Assembly (NCBI GenBank): GCA_019242065.1
Contig: JAFAWJ010000512.1
Location: 1 to 13,460, forward strand
Direction of reading: 5' to 3'
Source of the DNA: Chloroflexota bacterium
GTDB lineage: Bacteria > Chloroflexota > UBA6077 > CF-72
Length of the DNA stretch: 13,460 nucleotides
Positions 5,754-13,376 of this stretch are shown one piece after another. Position numbers and translations under genes: made by a program. A model generated the notes under the pieces. It was not told where the DNA came from. It ran no database searches and worked only from the letters and a program-made list of their open reading frames with translations. Position 1 is the first letter of the stretch, and every line of letters starts with the position of its first letter.

Positions 5754-7105
5754 GCACCACGCTGGTCGCCGGTGGCTGGCTCGTCGACGAGCTGTCGGTC
5801 CGCCAGGCTGACGTACTGATCGAGGACGGCCGCGTTCAGGCCATCCTGCCGCCCGACCACACCCGATCCGCGGACAACCGCCTCGACGCCGCCGGCCTGC
5901 ACATCCTGCCCGGCCTGGTCGACGGCCACGTCCACTTCAACGAGCCCGGTCGTACGGACTGGGAAGGTTTTCTGTCCGGCACCTCGGCCGCGGCGGCCGG
6001 CGGCATCACCACCGTGTGTGACATGCCGCTCAACAACCATCCGCCGACACTCGATGCGCGCGCGCTGCGCATCAAGCTCAGCGCGATCGCCGAGCACGCA
6101 TTCGTCGACTACGCGCTGTGGGGCGGCGTGGTTCCCGAGTCGCTGGACCACCTCGGCGAGCTGGCCAGCGCGGGCGTCGTCGGGGCGAAGGCCTTCCTGT
6201 GCGACAGTGGCCTGGCCGAGTTCGCGCACCTCGACACATTTGCGTTGGTCGAGGCCATGCAGCGCTGCGCCGAGGTTCGTCCGGGGCTGCTGCTGGCGCT
6301 GCATGCCGAAGACCCGACCCGGACCCAGCAGCTCGGCCAGCAGGCCCGCTCGGAGGGCCGGCGCGCGGCGCTCGACTGGGCGACCTCGCGGCCACCGTCC
6401 ACGGAGGTCGACGCGGTGGGCGTGGCGCTCGACGCGGCGCGTGAGACCGGCGCGCGGCTGCATTTCGTGCACATCAGTACGGCGCCCGCGGCGCGACTCA
6501 TCGCGGCCGCGCGGGCCGAGGGGCTCGACGTCAGCGTCGAGACCTGCCCCCATTATCTGCTGCTCGACAGCGACGACCTGGCCCGTCTGGGCACGTTCGG
6601 CAAATGCGCCCCGCCGCTCCGCGACCGTGCGGAGGTCAACGCGCTGTGGGAGGTGCTCGACGAGGGCGCGATCGACTGGGTCGCCTCCGATCACTCGCCG
6701 TGTCCGCCCGAGATGAAGCAGACCGACGACATCTGGTCAGCCTGGGGCGGGCTGGCCGGCGTGCAGGCGCTGCTGCCCGCGCTACTGACCGAAGGCGTGC
6801 ACGCGCGCAACCTGAGCCTGCCGCGACTGGTCAGCCTGACGTCCGGGACACCGTCGCGCCGCCTCGGCCTTTATCCGCGCAAGGGGGTCCTCGAGCCAGG
6901 CTCGGACGCCGACCTGGTCCTGGTCGACCTCGAGCGCAACTGGACGCTGACCGAGGCGGACCTGCTCACGCGCTGGCCGATCAATCCGTTTCTGGGGCGC
7001 ACGTTCCGCGGTCAGGTGGTGGCCACAGTGGTGCGCGGGAGGGAGGTCTGGCGCGACGGGCAAATGCGCGTTCAGCCTGGCTACGGGCGGCCGGCGCGCG
7101 GATGA
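5750..7105 (+). CDS. allB: Allantoinase (cyclic amidohydrolase)
   Basis: Allantoinase opens the hydantoin ring of allantoin to give allantoate in the cytoplasm. This 451-residue protein is the normal length and has a full binuclear metal site: GHVHFNEPGRTDWEGF (His60, His62), VGAKAFLCDSG with the carboxylated Lys147, LHAED (His185), VHISTA (His241) and ASDHSP (Asp314). Allantoinase-type substrate-loop features are ETCPHYLLL, CAPPLR and SPCPPEMK, as in AllB/PucH rather than dihydroorotase or dihydropyrimidinase. The GTG start forms a GTGA overlap with the preceding stop, and the stop forms an ATGA overlap with the 5-hydroxyisourate hydrolase gene, so translational coupling on both sides is likely. 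Next to a hydroxyisourate hydrolase, allantoin is the obvious substrate. A related hydantoinase activity cannot be fully excluded. Confidence 0.93.
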   Translation: MSTTLVAGGWLVDELSVRQADVLIEDGRVQAILPPDHTRSADNRLDAAGLHILPGLVDGHVHFNEPGRTDWEGFLSGTSAAAAGGITTVCDMPLNNHPPTLDARALRIKLSAIAEHAFVDYALWGGVVPESLDHLGELASAGVVGAKAFLCDSGLAEFAHLDTFALVEAMQRCAEVRPGLLLALHAEDPTRTQQLGQQARSEGRRAALDWATSRPPSTEVDAVGVALDAARETGARLHFVHISTAPAARLIAAARAEGLDVSVETCPHYLLLDSDDLARLGTFGKCAPPLRDRAEVNALWEVLDEGAIDWVASDHSPCPPEMKQTDDIWSAWGGLAGVQALLPALLTEGVHARNLSLPRLVSLTSGTPSRRLGLYPRKGVLEPGSDADLVLVDLERNWTLTEADLLTRWPINPFLGRTFRGQVVATVVRGREVWRDGQMRVQPGYGRPARG

Positions 7106-7428
7106 CCGGCCTCTCGACGCACGTGCTCGACACCGAACGCGGCATGCCAGCCCGGGGTGTGCGCGTCAGCCTGCACCGCGGCGAGCAGGTCCTGGCCTCA
7201 GCCGAAACCGACACGGACGGCCGCATCGCCGACTTCGGCCTCAGCGCTCTCGACCAAGACGTTTATCGTCTCGTTTTTGACGTCGGCGACTACTACGCAC
7301 GTCAGGGCCGAATGGCGCCCTTTTTGCGGCGGGTCAGCATCGAGTTCCACGTCGACGCGGCGCAGGGCCACTATCACGTGCCGCTGTTGATCACCCCCTT
7401 CGCGTGCACGAGCTACCGTGGCAGCTGA
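7102..7428 (+). CDS. hiuH: 5-hydroxyisourate hydrolase (transthyretin-like, PucM/HiuH)
   Basis: It hydrolyses 5-hydroxyisourate, the product of urate oxidation, to 2-oxo-4-hydroxy-4-carboxy-5-ureidoimidazoline, which is then decarboxylated to S-allantoin. The 108-residue protein shows the diagnostic N-terminal LSTHVLDTERGMPARGV (catalytic His7), TDGR with Arg41, HYHVPLL with His92, and the C-terminal tetrapeptide YRGS that separates hydrolases from true transthyretins. There is no signal peptide, so it is cytoplasmic. It starts within the stop of the allantoinase gene and its last 11 bp overlap the deaminase gene. No urate oxidase or OHCU decarboxylase gene is in the window, so those steps must be encoded elsewhere. 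Assignment is secure. Confidence 0.96.
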   Translation: MTGLSTHVLDTERGMPARGVRVSLHRGEQVLASAETDTDGRIADFGLSALDQDVYRLVFDVGDYYARQGRMAPFLRRVSIEFHVDAAQGHYHVPLLITPFACTSYRGS

Positions 7429-8764
7429 GCCCGCCGCGCTGGCGCTGCGCGGCGGCACGCTGGTCACGATGGATCCGCTGCGGACGGTTGTCGTCGCGGA
7501 CGTCCTGATCGATGCCGACGGACGCATCGCCGGCCTCGCCAATCCCAGCACCCGGGCGCCTGCCCGGCGCTCGATCGACCTCAGCGGTCAACTCGTCGTG
7601 CCCGGCCTCGTCCAGTCCCATGTGCACCTGTGCCAGACGCTCTTTCGTGGCCTGGCCGAAGAACGACCGCTCCTGGCCTGGCTGCGCGACCGCATCTGGC
7701 CGCTGGAGGCCGCCCACGATCCAGCTTCGTTGCGCGCGTCGGCGCGGCTCGGCATCGCCGAGCTGCTGCTCGGCGGTACGACGGCCGTGCTGGACATGGG
7801 CACCGTGCACCACACCGACGCGCTCTTCGAGGCTGTCGCCGAGACTGACATTCGCTACACCGGCGGCAAAGCGCTGATGGATGCGGGCGACGGTGTTGCG
7901 CCCGGCCTGCTCGAGCCTACCGCGATCGCGCTGCGCGATGCCGATCGGCTGGCCGACACCTGGCACGAGGCCAACGGTGGCCGGCTGCGGTATGCTTACG
8001 CGCCACGCTCCGTCTTGACCGCGACCCAGGACCTGCTGCGCAGCATCAGCGGCCGCGCGCGGGCCAACAACCTGCTGGTGCACACGCATGCCAGCGAGCA
8101 GCGCGAGGAAGCCGACAGCGTCCACCAGCGGTTCGGCGTGCCCAATATCCGGCTGCTCGCCGACCTCGGGCTGGCCGACACCAACGCGTGCTTTGCGCAC
8201 TGCGTCTGGCCCGAGGCAGACGAGATCGACGTGCTGGCCAGCGGCGGCGCGACGGTCGTCCACTGCCCGTCGTGCAACATGAAACTCGGATCGGGAACCG
8301 CGCCAATCGCCGACTATCTCGAGCGGGGCGTCAACGTGGCCATCGGCGCCGATGGCGCGGCCGCCAACAACCGGCTCGACGCGTGGGAAGAGTTGCGAGT
8401 GGCCGGCCTCCTCAGCCGTCTGCGGAGCGGACCGCCCGGTGTGGCGGCATTGGAGCTGTTCGAAATGGCGACGATTGGTGGCGCCCAGGCACTCGGGCTC
8501 GACGCCGACATTGGCAGCCTGGAGCCTGGCAAATTCGCCGACCTGGCCACCCTCGACGTACGCCGCGCTCACTGGGCCGGGCCAGAGGACGTCTATACCC
8601 GGCTGATCTACTCGGCCCGCGCCGCGGACGTGCGCCTGGTGCTGGTGGCCGGCAAGGTTCTGGTTGAAGACGGCCGGCTGATCGCCTTTAGCGAAGCGGA
8701 CACCGTGGCCGACGCCGAGGTCCAGCGCGCCGCGTTGCTGAAGCGCGCGAAGCTCGTCGCGTAG
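7418..8764 (+). CDS. Amidohydrolase-superfamily aminopurine/adenosine-type deaminase
   Basis: This 448-residue protein belongs to the mononuclear-metal deaminase group that includes 5'-deoxyadenosine/SAH deaminase, guanine and 8-oxoguanine deaminases and the triazine hydrolases AtzA/TrzN. Metal ligands are visible: VQSHVHLCQ (His68, His70), HTHASE (His222, His224), AHC (His261) and GADGAAANN (Asp312). The HLCQTLFRGL and RIWPLEAAH segments resemble annotated 5'-deoxyadenosine deaminase-like proteins. In this operon, deamination of guanine, 8-oxoguanine or an adenine derivative to feed xanthine or urate is plausible; the sequence alone does not settle it. The GTG start overlaps the hydrolase gene by 11 bp and is supported by the ALALRGGTLVTMD strand that opens the fold. 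It is the last gene of the operon and converges, 9 bp away, with a minus-strand gene. Confidence 0.85.
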   Translation: MAAEPAALALRGGTLVTMDPLRTVVVADVLIDADGRIAGLANPSTRAPARRSIDLSGQLVVPGLVQSHVHLCQTLFRGLAEERPLLAWLRDRIWPLEAAHDPASLRASARLGIAELLLGGTTAVLDMGTVHHTDALFEAVAETDIRYTGGKALMDAGDGVAPGLLEPTAIALRDADRLADTWHEANGGRLRYAYAPRSVLTATQDLLRSISGRARANNLLVHTHASEQREEADSVHQRFGVPNIRLLADLGLADTNACFAHCVWPEADEIDVLASGGATVVHCPSCNMKLGSGTAPIADYLERGVNVAIGADGAAANNRLDAWEELRVAGLLSRLRSGPPGVAALELFEMATIGGAQALGLDADIGSLEPGKFADLATLDVRRAHWAGPEDVYTRLIYSARAADVRLVLVAGKVLVEDGRLIAFSEADTVADAEVQRAALLKRAKLVA

Positions 8765-8773
8765 CGGCTGAAG

Positions 8774-8959
8774 CTAATTCAGGGCAGGCAGGCCGTCGCG
8801 CTGGCCGCGCTTGTACTGCAGGAAGAGCCGCTGATAGCGCGCCTGCAAATCGCGATACTGGTCTTTGAGCACGGTGTTACCAGGTTCGGCGACCCAGGCC
8901 GCCATGATCGTTCGCATTTCCTGCGTCAGCTGCTCCATCTCGGGCGTTTCGTCATCCAT
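8774..8959 (-). CDS. Small helical hypothetical protein
   Basis: I do not recognise this 61-residue protein. It is acidic at the N-terminus (MDDETPEMEQLTQEM) and then basic and aromatic, with a predicted second helix LKDQYRDLQARYQRLFLQYK. It may form a two-helix hairpin or coiled coil. No membrane segment, cysteines or metal motif are present. It begins 26 bp after the AI-2E-family gene on the same strand and is probably its operon partner. Its stop lies 9 bp from the convergent deaminase stop. Codon use matches the surroundings. Its reality rests on context and the clean amphipathic pattern rather than on a known family. Confidence 0.65.
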   Translation of the reverse strand: MDDETPEMEQLTQEMRTIMAAWVAEPGNTVLKDQYRDLQARYQRLFLQYKRGQRDGLPALN

Positions 8960-8985
8960 ACGCGTGTGTCGAACTCAAGCTTAAG

Positions 8986-10095
8986 CTACGCGGCGCGTGG
9001 CGCGACAGACTCGCCCTCGTGGATGGCGCGATCGCGCGGGTCGGCGTGCTCCTCGGCCTGCGACGGATCCTCACTGCGCAGCACATGCGCCAGGATGACC
9101 TGTACCGCGCCGGCGATCGGCACCGCCAGGAACGCGCCCGGCAAGCCCGCCAGCGCGCCGCCGATCAGGATGCCCAGCATGACCGTCAGCGCGCTCACGC
9201 CGACCGTCCGACCCATCACGCGCGGCACGAGCACGTTGCTTTCGATCTGCTGGATCACCAGCGCGTAGACGACGACCATCAACGCGCGCGTTGGGTCGAC
9301 GGCCGCCAGGGCCACCAGGACAGCGGGCGCGAAAGCCAAGAACGGGCCGACCATCGGAATGATCTCGCACATACCCGCAATCACGCCGAGCAGCGCGGGA
9401 TTTGGCAGGCCAAGCACGATATAGCCGAGCGTGGCCATGGTGCCGACCGCCAGCATCAGGATGATCTGGCCGCGCACCCAGCCGCCCAGCTTTTCTTCGA
9501 CTTCCATCCACACGGTGTTCACATCACGGGCGAGGTGCACGGGCGTGGTGCGCAGGATGACGCGCTTGATAGAGGCGCGTTCGACCAGCCAGTAAAAGGC
9601 CAGCACGAAGACCGTTACGAAGGCGAACAGGGTGTGCGCGGCCGTGGTACCGGCCTGGACGATCTCGTCCTGGGCCGGGGCTTGCGGGGTCTGGACGGAA
9701 CGCAGCGCGTTGTCGATCATGGCCGAGGCGAAGGTGCCGACCAGGGCCGGCTGAAGGGACTCGGCGTACGGCTTGAGCTGCTCCAGATGATCGGGAAGCG
9801 TGGCGCTGAAAGTCGCCGCCTGTTGCACGACGCTCGGGATGAACAGGTAGGCCGGTAAGCCGATGATCACGATGATCAGCGTGTAGACCGCCAGCACGCC
9901 CGTGCCGCGGGTGAAGGGTCCGCGGCGCAGTCGCTTGACGAGCGGCTCGATGGCGGTGGCCAGCAGGATGGCCAGGACCAGGAGGAACAGGACCTCCTGC
10001 AACTGCCACAGGAGGAAGCAGCCAAACCCGACGCCGACGACCACGAGCGTGGCGCGTAAGACTTCCGAAGGCGGGAGCTTGACGGTGAAGGTCAC
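8986..10095 (-). CDS. AI-2E family (PerM-type) integral membrane transporter
   Basis: This 369-residue polytopic membrane protein belongs to the AI-2E/PerM exporter family, whose characterised members export autoinducer-2 or exchange Na+/H+; its cargo here is unknown. Hydrophobic segments lie near residues 13-30, 34-50, 66-88, 152-170, 210-232, 236-255, 258-280 and 298-335, with a long extracytoplasmic stretch at about 89-150. Family signatures are clear: ATAIEPLVKRLRR after the second segment, EIIPMVGPFLAF, and QQIESNVLVPRVMG. The last 30 residues are a charged cytoplasmic tail. The start is a GTG at 10095, 47 bp after the stop of the upstream gene on the same strand. It is unlikely to be part of the ureide pathway, since it is transcribed towards that operon. 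Confidence 0.92.
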   Translation of the reverse strand: MTFTVKLPPSEVLRATLVVVGVGFGCFLLWQLQEVLFLLVLAILLATAIEPLVKRLRRGPFTRGTGVLAVYTLIIVIIGLPAYLFIPSVVQQAATFSATLPDHLEQLKPYAESLQPALVGTFASAMIDNALRSVQTPQAPAQDEIVQAGTTAAHTLFAFVTVFVLAFYWLVERASIKRVILRTTPVHLARDVNTVWMEVEEKLGGWVRGQIILMLAVGTMATLGYIVLGLPNPALLGVIAGMCEIIPMVGPFLAFAPAVLVALAAVDPTRALMVVVYALVIQQIESNVLVPRVMGRTVGVSALTVMLGILIGGALAGLPGAFLAVPIAGAVQVILAHVLRSEDPSQAEEHADPRDRAIHEGESVAPRAA

Positions 10096-10142
10096 AATGT
10101 CGCCGCTAAAGCAACACTCGTGCCGCGCGCGCCCGCAGCGAT

Positions 10143-10541
10143 CTATGAGACAGCGAGTTCGGGGGCGTCGCCGCGATTAAGCATTTGGGCGATCAGGGCC
10201 GCCGCGGTGTCCACGGCGCGGTTGGCGTCCCACGCCCCGCCGAGCGGCGACAGGCGGCGGCCGATCTCACACGCCGAGACGCCCTGCCGATACCAGAACA
10301 CCACCGTCGGCAGCCGACTGGCGGCTCGACCCAGTTCCAGCGCCTCCCGCTGCCGCAGCAGGCTGGACCATATGCCAACCCGTTCCGCCGCGGCGTGAAC
10401 CGCGGCCGTGCGAGGGTCGTCCGCGTGATCTACCTTCAAACGTTGGCGCACCTCCGCGGGCGTGAAATTGTTGCGCGCGCCGAGCAGTCGCGGCAGTGAG
10501 CGCCGCGGCTTGCTCGAAATGTATGACCGTAGTGAGTGCAT
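10143..10541 (-). CDS. Hypothetical basic protein, possible DNA-binding
   Basis: The family is not recognised. From the ATG at 10541 the protein is about 132 residues and basic. It has an Arg-rich N-terminus, then NNFTPAEVRQRLKVDHADDP, and a C-terminal stretch GVSACEIGRRLSPLGGAWDA that looks like a helix-turn-helix, followed by a final helix ending AAALIAQMLN. The frame stays open to an ATG at 10649 (168 residues). The shorter form is preferred because the extension is cysteine-rich and unlike the rest and would overlap the promoter side of the response-regulator gene. Neither start has a good ribosome site. It lies 47 bp upstream of the AI-2E gene on the same strand, so it could be a local regulator, but that is a guess. 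Confidence 0.55.
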   Translation of the reverse strand: MHSLRSYISSKPRRSLPRLLGARNNFTPAEVRQRLKVDHADDPRTAAVHAAAERVGIWSSLLRQREALELGRAASRLPTVVFWYRQGVSACEIGRRLSPLGGAWDANRAVDTAAALIAQMLNRGDAPELAVS

Positions 10542-10706
10542 GTCTAAACAAACTAAGCCCTCATTTGCTGCGCGACACTGGTCGATGGTCCACATTCCGT
10601 CGATCTGCGTAGGGCAAACTGCCCAATACCAAAGTCGTGCTCCGTGCACTCAGAGAAACGTCACCGGGCCCGAAACTCGCGCGAAGCCAGCCGTATACTG
10701 CCTGCC
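10542..10706. promoter_or_regulatory. Divergent intergenic region with -10 box for a possibly leaderless response regulator
   Basis: This is the largest non-coding gap and is visibly richer in A+T than its surroundings near 10540-10600. On the plus strand TATACT (10694-10699) is a near-consensus -10 box. It lies 7 bp before the GTG at 10707, which would give a leaderless mRNA. No good -35 box is visible. A small hairpin GGGCA-AAC-TGCCC spans 10612-10624, and TGAGTGCA/TGCACTCA form a spaced 8-bp inverted pair (10533-10540 and 10645-10652). These could be operators, but short repeats of this size can arise by chance. Confidence 0.4.
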
Positions 10707-11186
10707 GTGCCTCACCCCTCTGCACGCGGGCAGCACAACGGACGCGCCACCGCCGCCCCGCCTCGGCGCAAGGTGGTCCTCGTGCTCGAGGATCACGCCT
10801 CGGTCGGCGGACTGATCGCGGGTCTGTTGCGCCAGGACGGCTACCGGGCCGTGCGCGCCTGGGACCCCCAGGAAGCGCTGCGACTGGCCCGTGGACGCGC
10901 ACCCGACCTGGTCCTGCTCGACCTGAACCTGGCGTACCCCGACGGGCTCGACGTGCTGCGACAGGTCCGCGGCAACGAGGCCACGCGGCGAGCGCCCATC
11001 GTCCTTGTCACGGGTGGCGCCCTCAACCTGTCGACCGAGGAGTCCGGCCTGGTCGACAGCGTCGTCTACAAGCCGTTCGACATCGACATCATGCTGAACG
11101 CGGTGCGCAAAGCGCTGGGCGACCCGGTCGTCGAAGTGCAGCCACGCGACTACGACGCCCAGGATTACTTCCTGCACGGCTACTGA
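10707..11186 (+). CDS. Single-domain response regulator (REC domain)
   Basis: This is a phospho-receiver protein without a visible output domain, probably a partner of a histidine kinase encoded elsewhere. From the GTG at 10707 it has 159 residues: a 20-residue Arg/Ala-rich leader, then a complete CheY-like domain. KVVLVLEDH holds acidic residues Glu28 and Asp29, LVLLDLNL holds the phosphoacceptor Asp72, LVTGG holds Thr102, and VYKPFD holds Lys122. The last 25 residues (DYDAQDYFLHGY at the end) form a short acidic, aromatic tail not typical of CheY. An in-frame GTG at 10644 would add 21 basic residues. The later start is preferred because TATACT lies just before it. The methyltransferase gene starts 10 bp downstream, so the two may be co-transcribed. 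Confidence 0.85.
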   Translation: MPHPSARGQHNGRATAAPPRRKVVLVLEDHASVGGLIAGLLRQDGYRAVRAWDPQEALRLARGRAPDLVLLDLNLAYPDGLDVLRQVRGNEATRRAPIVLVTGGALNLSTEESGLVDSVVYKPFDIDIMLNAVRKALGDPVVEVQPRDYDAQDYFLHGY

Positions 11187-11196
11187 GCGGGAAGCA

Positions 11197-12057
11197 ATGC
11201 CGATCGTCACCACGCCTCCGCCGCGCGTAGCGCTGGCCTGCCCCGACTGCCGCGGCGCGATCTGCTCAACCGCCGATGTCCTCCAGTGCGCCGGCTGCGG
11301 GCGAGTCTTCACCAGCAGTCATGGCATCCCCGAGCTCTTGCCCAGCAGCCTCATGGGCGACACCGAAGAGCGCCAGCACGCGCTGTACGACGCCGTCGCC
11401 CATGAGTACGACGACGTCTTTCCGCGCCACGTCGCCGAGCACTACATCGACAAACGCACCGGGCTCGTCAAGACTCTGTTGCCGATGGGCGGTCTCGTCC
11501 TGGACGTCGGCTGCGGCACAGGCCAGCTCGGCGCGGCGATCGCCGCGCAAGGCTTCGACGTCTTCGGCGTCGACCTGTCGTCGTCGATGGTCGCAAAAGC
11601 ACGCGAGCGAGGGCTCGTCGGCACGTTCGCGGGCGTGACCACCGCGCTGCCGTTCGCCGACAACAGCTTCGACCTGGCGCTCACCGTCGCCACGCTGCAC
11701 CACCTGGAGACAGAGGAACGCGTCGCGACCACCGTCAGCGAGATGGGACGTGTGGTGCGTCGCGGAGGCTTCGTCGTCCTGTGGGACCACAACCCGGCCA
11801 ACCCGTACTGGCCGATCCTGATGAAGCGCGTCCCGCAAGATTCGGGCGACGAGCGCCTCGTGCCTCGCGAGGAGCTACTGCGCGACACACGCGCCGCGGG
11901 CCTGCAGGTCTACAAGGTGCTCCGCAGCGGGTTCACGCCGGACTTTCTGCCCGTCCAGCTTGCGACGCCGTGGGGCTGGGTCGAACGCTTCGTCGAGGTC
12001 ACACCCGGCCTGAACGTGCTGGCCGCACACAACGTGGTTGTCGCCCGCAAAACGTGA
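11197..12057 (+). CDS. Class I SAM-dependent methyltransferase with N-terminal zinc ribbon
   Basis: The 286-residue protein has an N-terminal Trm112-like zinc ribbon with CPDC (Cys15, Cys18) and CAGC (Cys31, Cys34), ending in the typical HGIPELL. A Methyltransf_11-type domain follows: motif I VLDVGCGTGQLG (Asp103-Gly109), the acidic end of strand 2 in FGVDLSSSM, ALPFADNSFDLAL, and HHL with EMGRVVRRGGFVVLWDHNP. The substrate cannot be read from sequence; related proteins modify rRNA (RlmA), quinones or lipid-linked sugars. GGGAAG just upstream of the ATG may act as a ribosome site. Its stop overlaps the GTG of the glycosyltransferase gene by 4 bp, so methylation of a glycan or lipid carrier is a reasonable guess from context. 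Confidence 0.88.
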   Translation: MPIVTTPPPRVALACPDCRGAICSTADVLQCAGCGRVFTSSHGIPELLPSSLMGDTEERQHALYDAVAHEYDDVFPRHVAEHYIDKRTGLVKTLLPMGGLVLDVGCGTGQLGAAIAAQGFDVFGVDLSSSMVAKARERGLVGTFAGVTTALPFADNSFDLALTVATLHHLETEERVATTVSEMGRVVRRGGFVVLWDHNPANPYWPILMKRVPQDSGDERLVPREELLRDTRAAGLQVYKVLRSGFTPDFLPVQLATPWGWVERFVEVTPGLNVLAAHNVVVARKT

Positions 12058-13376
12058 CGCGCTGGCGCGCGCTGTTCGGGGTGGCGGTGCTGCTGACACT
12101 GCTTGTCGGCCGCCTGCTGCGCGATACCCCCGGCTACGTCGTGCGCAACGAAGACGGCTCGCTGACCGGGGACATCACCCACTACGTGTACTGGACGCGG
12201 CTGGTGACCCTGGGCGGCATCCAGTCCGCGTACAGCGGCACCTGGCCCGAGACGTACGCCGTCTATCCACCCGTGACGCTCCTGCCATACGAGGTGGTGG
12301 GCACGCTGTACGAGCACTTGCAGGATCCCAGCTTCGACGCCGACCAGGCCCAGCACAGCGCCTGGCTCCGCGAAGGCATCAAGTTCGTCGCGCTGATCTG
12401 GCACCTGCTGACAGGCGTGGCGATCTTCCTGCTGGTGGCGCATGTGTGGGGGGAAAAGCTGGCTGCACTGGCAGCCAGCGCCTACCTGCTGAATCCGGCC
12501 GCCCTGTACGACGTCGCGCACTGGGCCCAGCCTGACGGCGCCCATTCGCTGTTCAGCGTGCTGAGCGTTGGCCTGCTCGAGCTTGGCCAGGTGATCGCAC
12601 CCTGGGCCGCCCTGGCGGCCGCGGCGCTGGCCAAGCCACAGGCGTGGTTCCTCGTCCCGCTGGTGGCGATCGCCACGCTCAGGCAGCACGGACTTTCAGG
12701 ACTGATCCGCGGCGCCGTGGCAAGCGCCGTCTGCGCGGGTCTGATTGCGTTGCCCTTTATCCTGACCGGCCATTTCTTCGAGCTCCTGGGTCTACCCCAA
12801 GCCGTTTCGACCGTGATGCCGGTCGTGAGCGCCGACGCGCACAACCTGTGGTGGCTGGTGCTCCAACTCCGCGGACAGGACCCGCTGTTTCTGGAGGACT
12901 CTGCGCGCGCGGTTGGTCCGCTCACCTACCGCGTCCTGTCATCCGCGCTGGTAGGAGCCAGTATGCTGCTGACCTTCTGGCTGTACTGGACCCGTCGCGC
13001 CAGCCTGGCCGAAGCCGCGGCGCTGGGCGTCCTCGGCTGGTTCACGTTCACCACACAAGCGCACGAGAATCATCTGTTCTTTGCCCTGCCACTGCTGTCA
13101 CTGGCGTGGCCGGCGCGCCCGTGGCTGCTGCTGCCCTTTGGCGTGGTCAGCCTCACACTGCTGCTGAATATGGTGCTGCACGATCAGCTCGTCCTCGAAG
13201 GGCTGGGCCGTAGCCTGGACGACCCCCTGGTGCAGCAACTGCGGCTGATGAACGCGGCGTTGAACGTCGCGTGCTGGGTCGGCTGGTCGATCTGGGCGGC
13301 CGTGCGCCAGCCGACCACCGTTACGACCACGACACACAGCGAGTCTGTCGCGTGGGCTACAGTGAACAACTTGTGA
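12054..13376 (+). CDS. GT-C family polytopic glycosyltransferase (polyprenyl-phosphate sugar type)
   Basis: This is a 440-residue integral membrane protein with many hydrophobic segments, the first at residues 6-22. The first outer loop carries GDITHYVYW with Asp40, the position of the catalytic acidic residue in GT-C enzymes, followed by YPPVTLLPYE. A later loop has TTQAHENHLFFALPLL (His337-His340), resembling the His/Glu-bearing loop of ALG6/ALG8-like and GT39/GT87-like enzymes. It likely moves a sugar from a polyprenyl-phosphate donor to an acceptor on the outer face of the membrane. The GTG at 12054 is chosen because it overlaps the methyltransferase stop (GTGA) and directly precedes the first membrane segment; the frame is open much further upstream but there it is antisense-like shadow of the methyltransferase gene. 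The last 15 residues are a Thr-rich hydrophilic tail. Confidence 0.85.
   Translation: MTRWRALFGVAVLLTLLVGRLLRDTPGYVVRNEDGSLTGDITHYVYWTRLVTLGGIQSAYSGTWPETYAVYPPVTLLPYEVVGTLYEHLQDPSFDADQAQHSAWLREGIKFVALIWHLLTGVAIFLLVAHVWGEKLAALAASAYLLNPAALYDVAHWAQPDGAHSLFSVLSVGLLELGQVIAPWAALAAAALAKPQAWFLVPLVAIATLRQHGLSGLIRGAVASAVCAGLIALPFILTGHFFELLGLPQAVSTVMPVVSADAHNLWWLVLQLRGQDPLFLEDSARAVGPLTYRVLSSALVGASMLLTFWLYWTRRASLAEAAALGVLGWFTFTTQAHENHLFFALPLLSLAWPARPWLLLPFGVVSLTLLLNMVLHDQLVLEGLGRSLDDPLVQQLRLMNAALNVACWVGWSIWAAVRQPTTVTTTTHSESVAWATVNNL

Noticed and set aside
5429..6694. 421-codon minus-strand open frame opposite the allantoinase gene
   Set aside because: Shadow frame: the plus strand holds intact, motif-complete enzymes over the same bases.
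8768..8782. CTGAA-GCTAA-TTCAG stem between convergent genes as a terminator
   Set aside because: Only five base pairs, low GC and no T-tract; too weak to call.
8978..8987. AGCTTAAGCT palindrome near the AI-2E stop codon
   Set aside because: A single 10-bp palindrome with no partner or context; chance is a sufficient explanation.
10542..10649. N-terminal extension of the minus-strand hypothetical protein to an ATG at 10649
   Set aside because: Possible but unsupported: the composition differs from the rest, there is no ribosome site, and it would occupy the divergent regulatory region.
10533..10652. TGAGTGCA...TGCACTCA inverted pair as mobile-element ends
   Set aside because: Arms are only 8 bp, there is no target duplication or transposase, and an inverted pair this short in a region this size is not improbable by chance.
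11781..12053. Upstream extension of the glycosyltransferase frame
   Set aside because: It overlaps the methyltransferase gene in another frame and encodes Arg/Pro-rich low-complexity sequence; the GTG at 12054 fits the first membrane segment and the GTGA junction.
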